A DNA stretch of 6,886 nt from Corallincola sp. (GTDB taxonomy: Bacteria > Pseudomonadota > Gammaproteobacteria > Enterobacterales > Neiellaceae). Position 1 is the stretch's first letter. Each line of letters opens with the position of its first letter. A model generated the notes under the pieces. That model was not told the origin of the DNA. It saw only the letters and a program-made list of their open reading frames with translations, and did not search any database. The stretch covers positions 1 through 6,886 of the forward strand of contig JAGOCY010000076.1 of NCBI GenBank assembly GCA_017998495.1, in the 5' to 3' direction. Of the stretch, positions 5,214 to 6,886 are shown piece by piece. The position numbers and the translations under genes are program-made.

Positions 5214-6886
5214 TGGCAAAACCGGCATATCGAGCAGGGCGGGATCAGGCTGCCACCTCTGAAAACGTCGAGCTGCTTACCGGTCAGCGCGGCGACAAGT
5301 TGGATAAGGCGGTCACCTTTCGGGAGCTGAATGCACTGGGGCTGGCAACGCTGCGTCCTGGTGCTGGCGGCATTTATGTGCCGGGTAAGAACCCGGATCT
5401 CTTCCCAGTCGGCGTATACGACAAGCTGCATGCACCGGTTAACGTGCAGGCCAGCGGGGCATTTCACACCGTGCTGGTTGATTGGAATGGGCCGACGTAC
5501 CGCGGGCATTCCCATGCCGAGGTGTGGCGTGCAGAGACCGATAGCCTGCCTGCCGCAACGCTGGTTGGCACCACTATCGCCAATATGTTCTCTGACGCCA
5601 TCGGCAAGGGGGCCAAGTTTTATTATTGGGTCAGGTTCGTCAATGGCAAGGATGACCGAGGCCCGTTCCATGGCGAGCGTGGCGTTGTTGCAGAGACCAG
5701 CCGTGATGTGCAGGATATCCTTGACGAGCTGCAGGGGAAAATTGAAAGCAGTCACCTGGCGCAGGAGTTGCTCAAACCTATCCTAGATGTTCCGCAACTG
5801 TCAGTTATTGTCAACGAGACCAAGGCCAATCTGGCCGCGCTGGATGCGCGAGAGAAGCAGATTAATGATCTGCTGAATCATGCCCAGGGTGCGCTAGGCG
5901 ATAACTATATCAACGTCACGCTGATTCAGGAGCAGCTGCGCCAGCTGATCAATGGTTACCAAACTGATTTCGAGGACTTCCGCGACGCTGTGTTTGCTGT
6001 TGATCCAAGCACGGGCGAGATCACCATGGAGGCGGTTAATGCCGTCAGATCAGAGCTCGGCGCGCAAATCACCCAAGTCAGCCAGCACCTTGATGCTGTC
6101 GAGGCCATCGTCAAGACCTGTGTTACCAGAGCTGAGATTAGTGGAGATCTGGAGAAGATCACCTCCATTGAGCAGCAGATAGACGGCATTAATGGAAAGC
6201 TGACCCAGACAGCTACAAAGTCTGAGGTTACCGCTGTCGGGTCACAGGTGACGCAAGTTGGGCAGGAACTGGATGTTGTAAAGGGGGCCTTGACGCAGAA
6301 GGCGGCTAAAACGGAAATGGACGCACAAGGCCAGCGCCTTACCATTGCCGAGCAGCAGATCAGTGCTAACACTACCGCAAACTCTGCTACTGCCGAGCGC
6401 ATCGAGCAACTCAAGAGTGAGCTGCAACTGGCAGACCAGACCATCAAGAGCTCCATCACAGAGCTGGCTCAGAGCGTAGCCACCGACACGCAAGCACTGG
6501 CGCAGAAGATGAGCGCCATGGAAGTGGCCATGAATGGCAATGCAGCTGCCATCAGTGAGTTGAAGCAGGCCGTATCAGGCGATGGACAATCGCTCGCCAG
6601 CAAATTTGAAAACATCAGTGCTAGTGTGGATCTGACCGGTGATGCCGCTATCGGCGCCACGCTGGCAGGCGCCGAAGAGAGTGACCGCCAGCGCAAGGCG
6701 ACCGGCAAGATCCGGCGTGAGCAGAAGGTGATTAGCGACCAGCAGCAGGCAATGGCTACCACCCTTGAGCAGCTTGATGCAGAGTTTCAGGCTGAGTCAG
6801 CTGATTTGCGCGGCCAAATCATCAACGAACAGACCGTGCGCGCCACGGAAACAGGCGCATTGGCTCAGCGGGTCGGCACGGTTGAA
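5213..6886 (+). CDS. Lambda J-type distal tail protein, coiled-coil rich (5' part; 3' end outside window)
   Basis: ATG 5213 overlaps the previous TAA by one base, with GGAG at 5201-5204 eight bases upstream; 558 codons are open to the window edge. Residues 20-43 contain LLTGQRGDKLDKAVTFRELN, a short N-terminal module. Residues 72-160 are FN3-like and match the J-protein style: HTVLVDWNGPTYRGHSHAEVWRAETD, GTTIANMFSD, FYYWVRFVN, then RGPF. ETSRDVQDILDELQGKI (161-177) starts a long, low-aromatic helical region rich in Gln, Ala, Glu and Thr, like the DUF1983-type C-terminal region of J proteins. Trimeric coiled coil is expected. The J baseplate-hub domains that normally come first are absent here. 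Likely role: central or distal tail fibre contacting the host. The receptor-binding tip probably lies beyond the window. Confidence 0.78.
   Translation, partial: MAKPAYRAGRDQAATSENVELLTGQRGDKLDKAVTFRELNALGLATLRPGAGGIYVPGKNPDLFPVGVYDKLHAPVNVQASGAFHTVLVDWNGPTYRGHSHAEVWRAETDSLPAATLVGTTIANMFSDAIGKGAKFYYWVRFVNGKDDRGPFHGERGVVAETSRDVQDILDELQGKIESSHLAQELLKPILDVPQLSVIVNETKANLAALDAREKQINDLLNHAQGALGDNYINVTLIQEQLRQLINGYQTDFEDFRDAVFAVDPSTGEITMEAVNAVRSELGAQITQVSQHLDAVEAIVKTCVTRAEISGDLEKITSIEQQIDGINGKLTQTATKSEVTAVGSQVTQVGQELDVVKGALTQKAAKTEMDAQGQRLTIAEQQISANTTANSATAERIEQLKSELQLADQTIKSSITELAQSVATDTQALAQKMSAMEVAMNGNAAAISELKQAVSGDGQSLASKFENISASVDLTGDAAIGATLAGAEESDRQRKATGKIRREQKVISDQQQAMATTLEQLDAEFQAESADLRGQIINEQTVRATETGALAQRVGTVE
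6113..6382 (+). repeat. Three 30-residue repeats in the J-like coiled coil
   Basis: Residues 301-330, 331-360 and 361-390 of the J-like protein align with no gaps. The first motif is VTRAEI at 304-309, ATKSEV at 334-339 and AAKTEM at 364-369. The second is SIEQQID at 318, QVGQELD at 348 and IAEQQIS at 378. Units two and three also share an LTQ at 330-332 and 360-362. The DNA copies have diverged, so this is an old protein-level repeat. A weaker fourth unit may begin near residue 391 but is shifted by about two residues in its second motif. Confidence 0.7.

Larger units (their letters stand above)
1..6886 (+). mobile_element. Phage or prophage tail/connector gene block
   Basis: Every gene is on one strand, with gaps under 12 bases or overlaps of 1-4 bases, except for one 82-base gap that holds a terminator. 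The products are connector-like proteins, a fibre with lectin-like ends, a nozzle-like protein and a J-like coiled-coil protein, which is a typical late structural cluster. Both ends of the window cut through genes, so the element continues on both sides. No integrase, att site or host gene is visible, so its integration state is unknown. Phage origin is well supported; the assignment to a moderately GC-rich gammaproteobacterial host is only an impression from composition and protein style. Confidence 0.9.

Noticed and set aside
4646..5755. Long 369-codon open frame on the minus strand
   Set aside because: It runs antisense across two well-supported plus-strand genes with good starts and ribosome binding sites. 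Its protein is Pro-, His- and Arg-rich low-quality sequence, typical of an antisense shadow in GC-rich DNA.
5952..6762. Several short open frames on both strands within the J-like gene
   Set aside because: They are shadows of the repetitive, Gln/Ala/Glu-rich main frame, with low-complexity products rich in Ser, Arg and Leu and no start signals.

Overview
The window is part of the late structural (tail) region of a tailed bacteriophage or prophage. All genes lie on the plus strand, packed end to end with short gaps or 1-4 base overlaps. Base composition, codon use and gene style fit a phage of a moderately GC-rich Gammaproteobacterium (Aeromonas- or Pseudomonas-like hosts are plausible). That host guess is weak, because no host gene, tRNA or attachment site is present. 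No integrase, lysis, replication or packaging gene is visible, so free phage and integrated prophage cannot be told apart.

Layout: the 3' end of an unidentified gene (2-127) is followed by two connector-type proteins (129-710 and 720-1397) of the kind that sit between portal and tail. Next comes a tail-fibre or receptor-binding protein (1408-3024). It has a particle-anchoring N-terminus, a short coiled-coil linker and two lectin-like C-terminal modules. Two small genes are translationally chained to it by ATGA overlaps: a 110-residue protein (3021-3353) and a 58-residue membrane protein (3350-3526). A good intrinsic terminator (3556-3589) closes this cassette. A 534-residue nozzle/hub-like tail protein with an FN3-like insert follows (3609-5213). 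Last, overlapping by one base, is an open-ended gene for a long coiled-coil tail protein resembling the distal part of lambda J-type proteins (5213-6886, continuing past the window).

Working together: the two connector proteins and the 534-residue protein probably build the DNA channel between capsid and tail tip. The fibre and the J-like protein probably reach outward to the host surface. The small proteins behind the fibre may help it fold or modify the infected cell, but nothing in the sequence proves a function.

The points most worth a second look are: the internal terminator in the middle of the tail operon; the fibre cassette with an AT-richer receptor-binding half; the J-type distal module apparently separated from the J hub and placed beside short-tail-type connector genes; and an exact 30-residue repeat in that protein. 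No CRISPR array, insertion sequence, RNA gene, reverse transcriptase or diversity-generating retroelement was seen. I see a mosaic phage tail module rather than clear evidence of a wholly new system.
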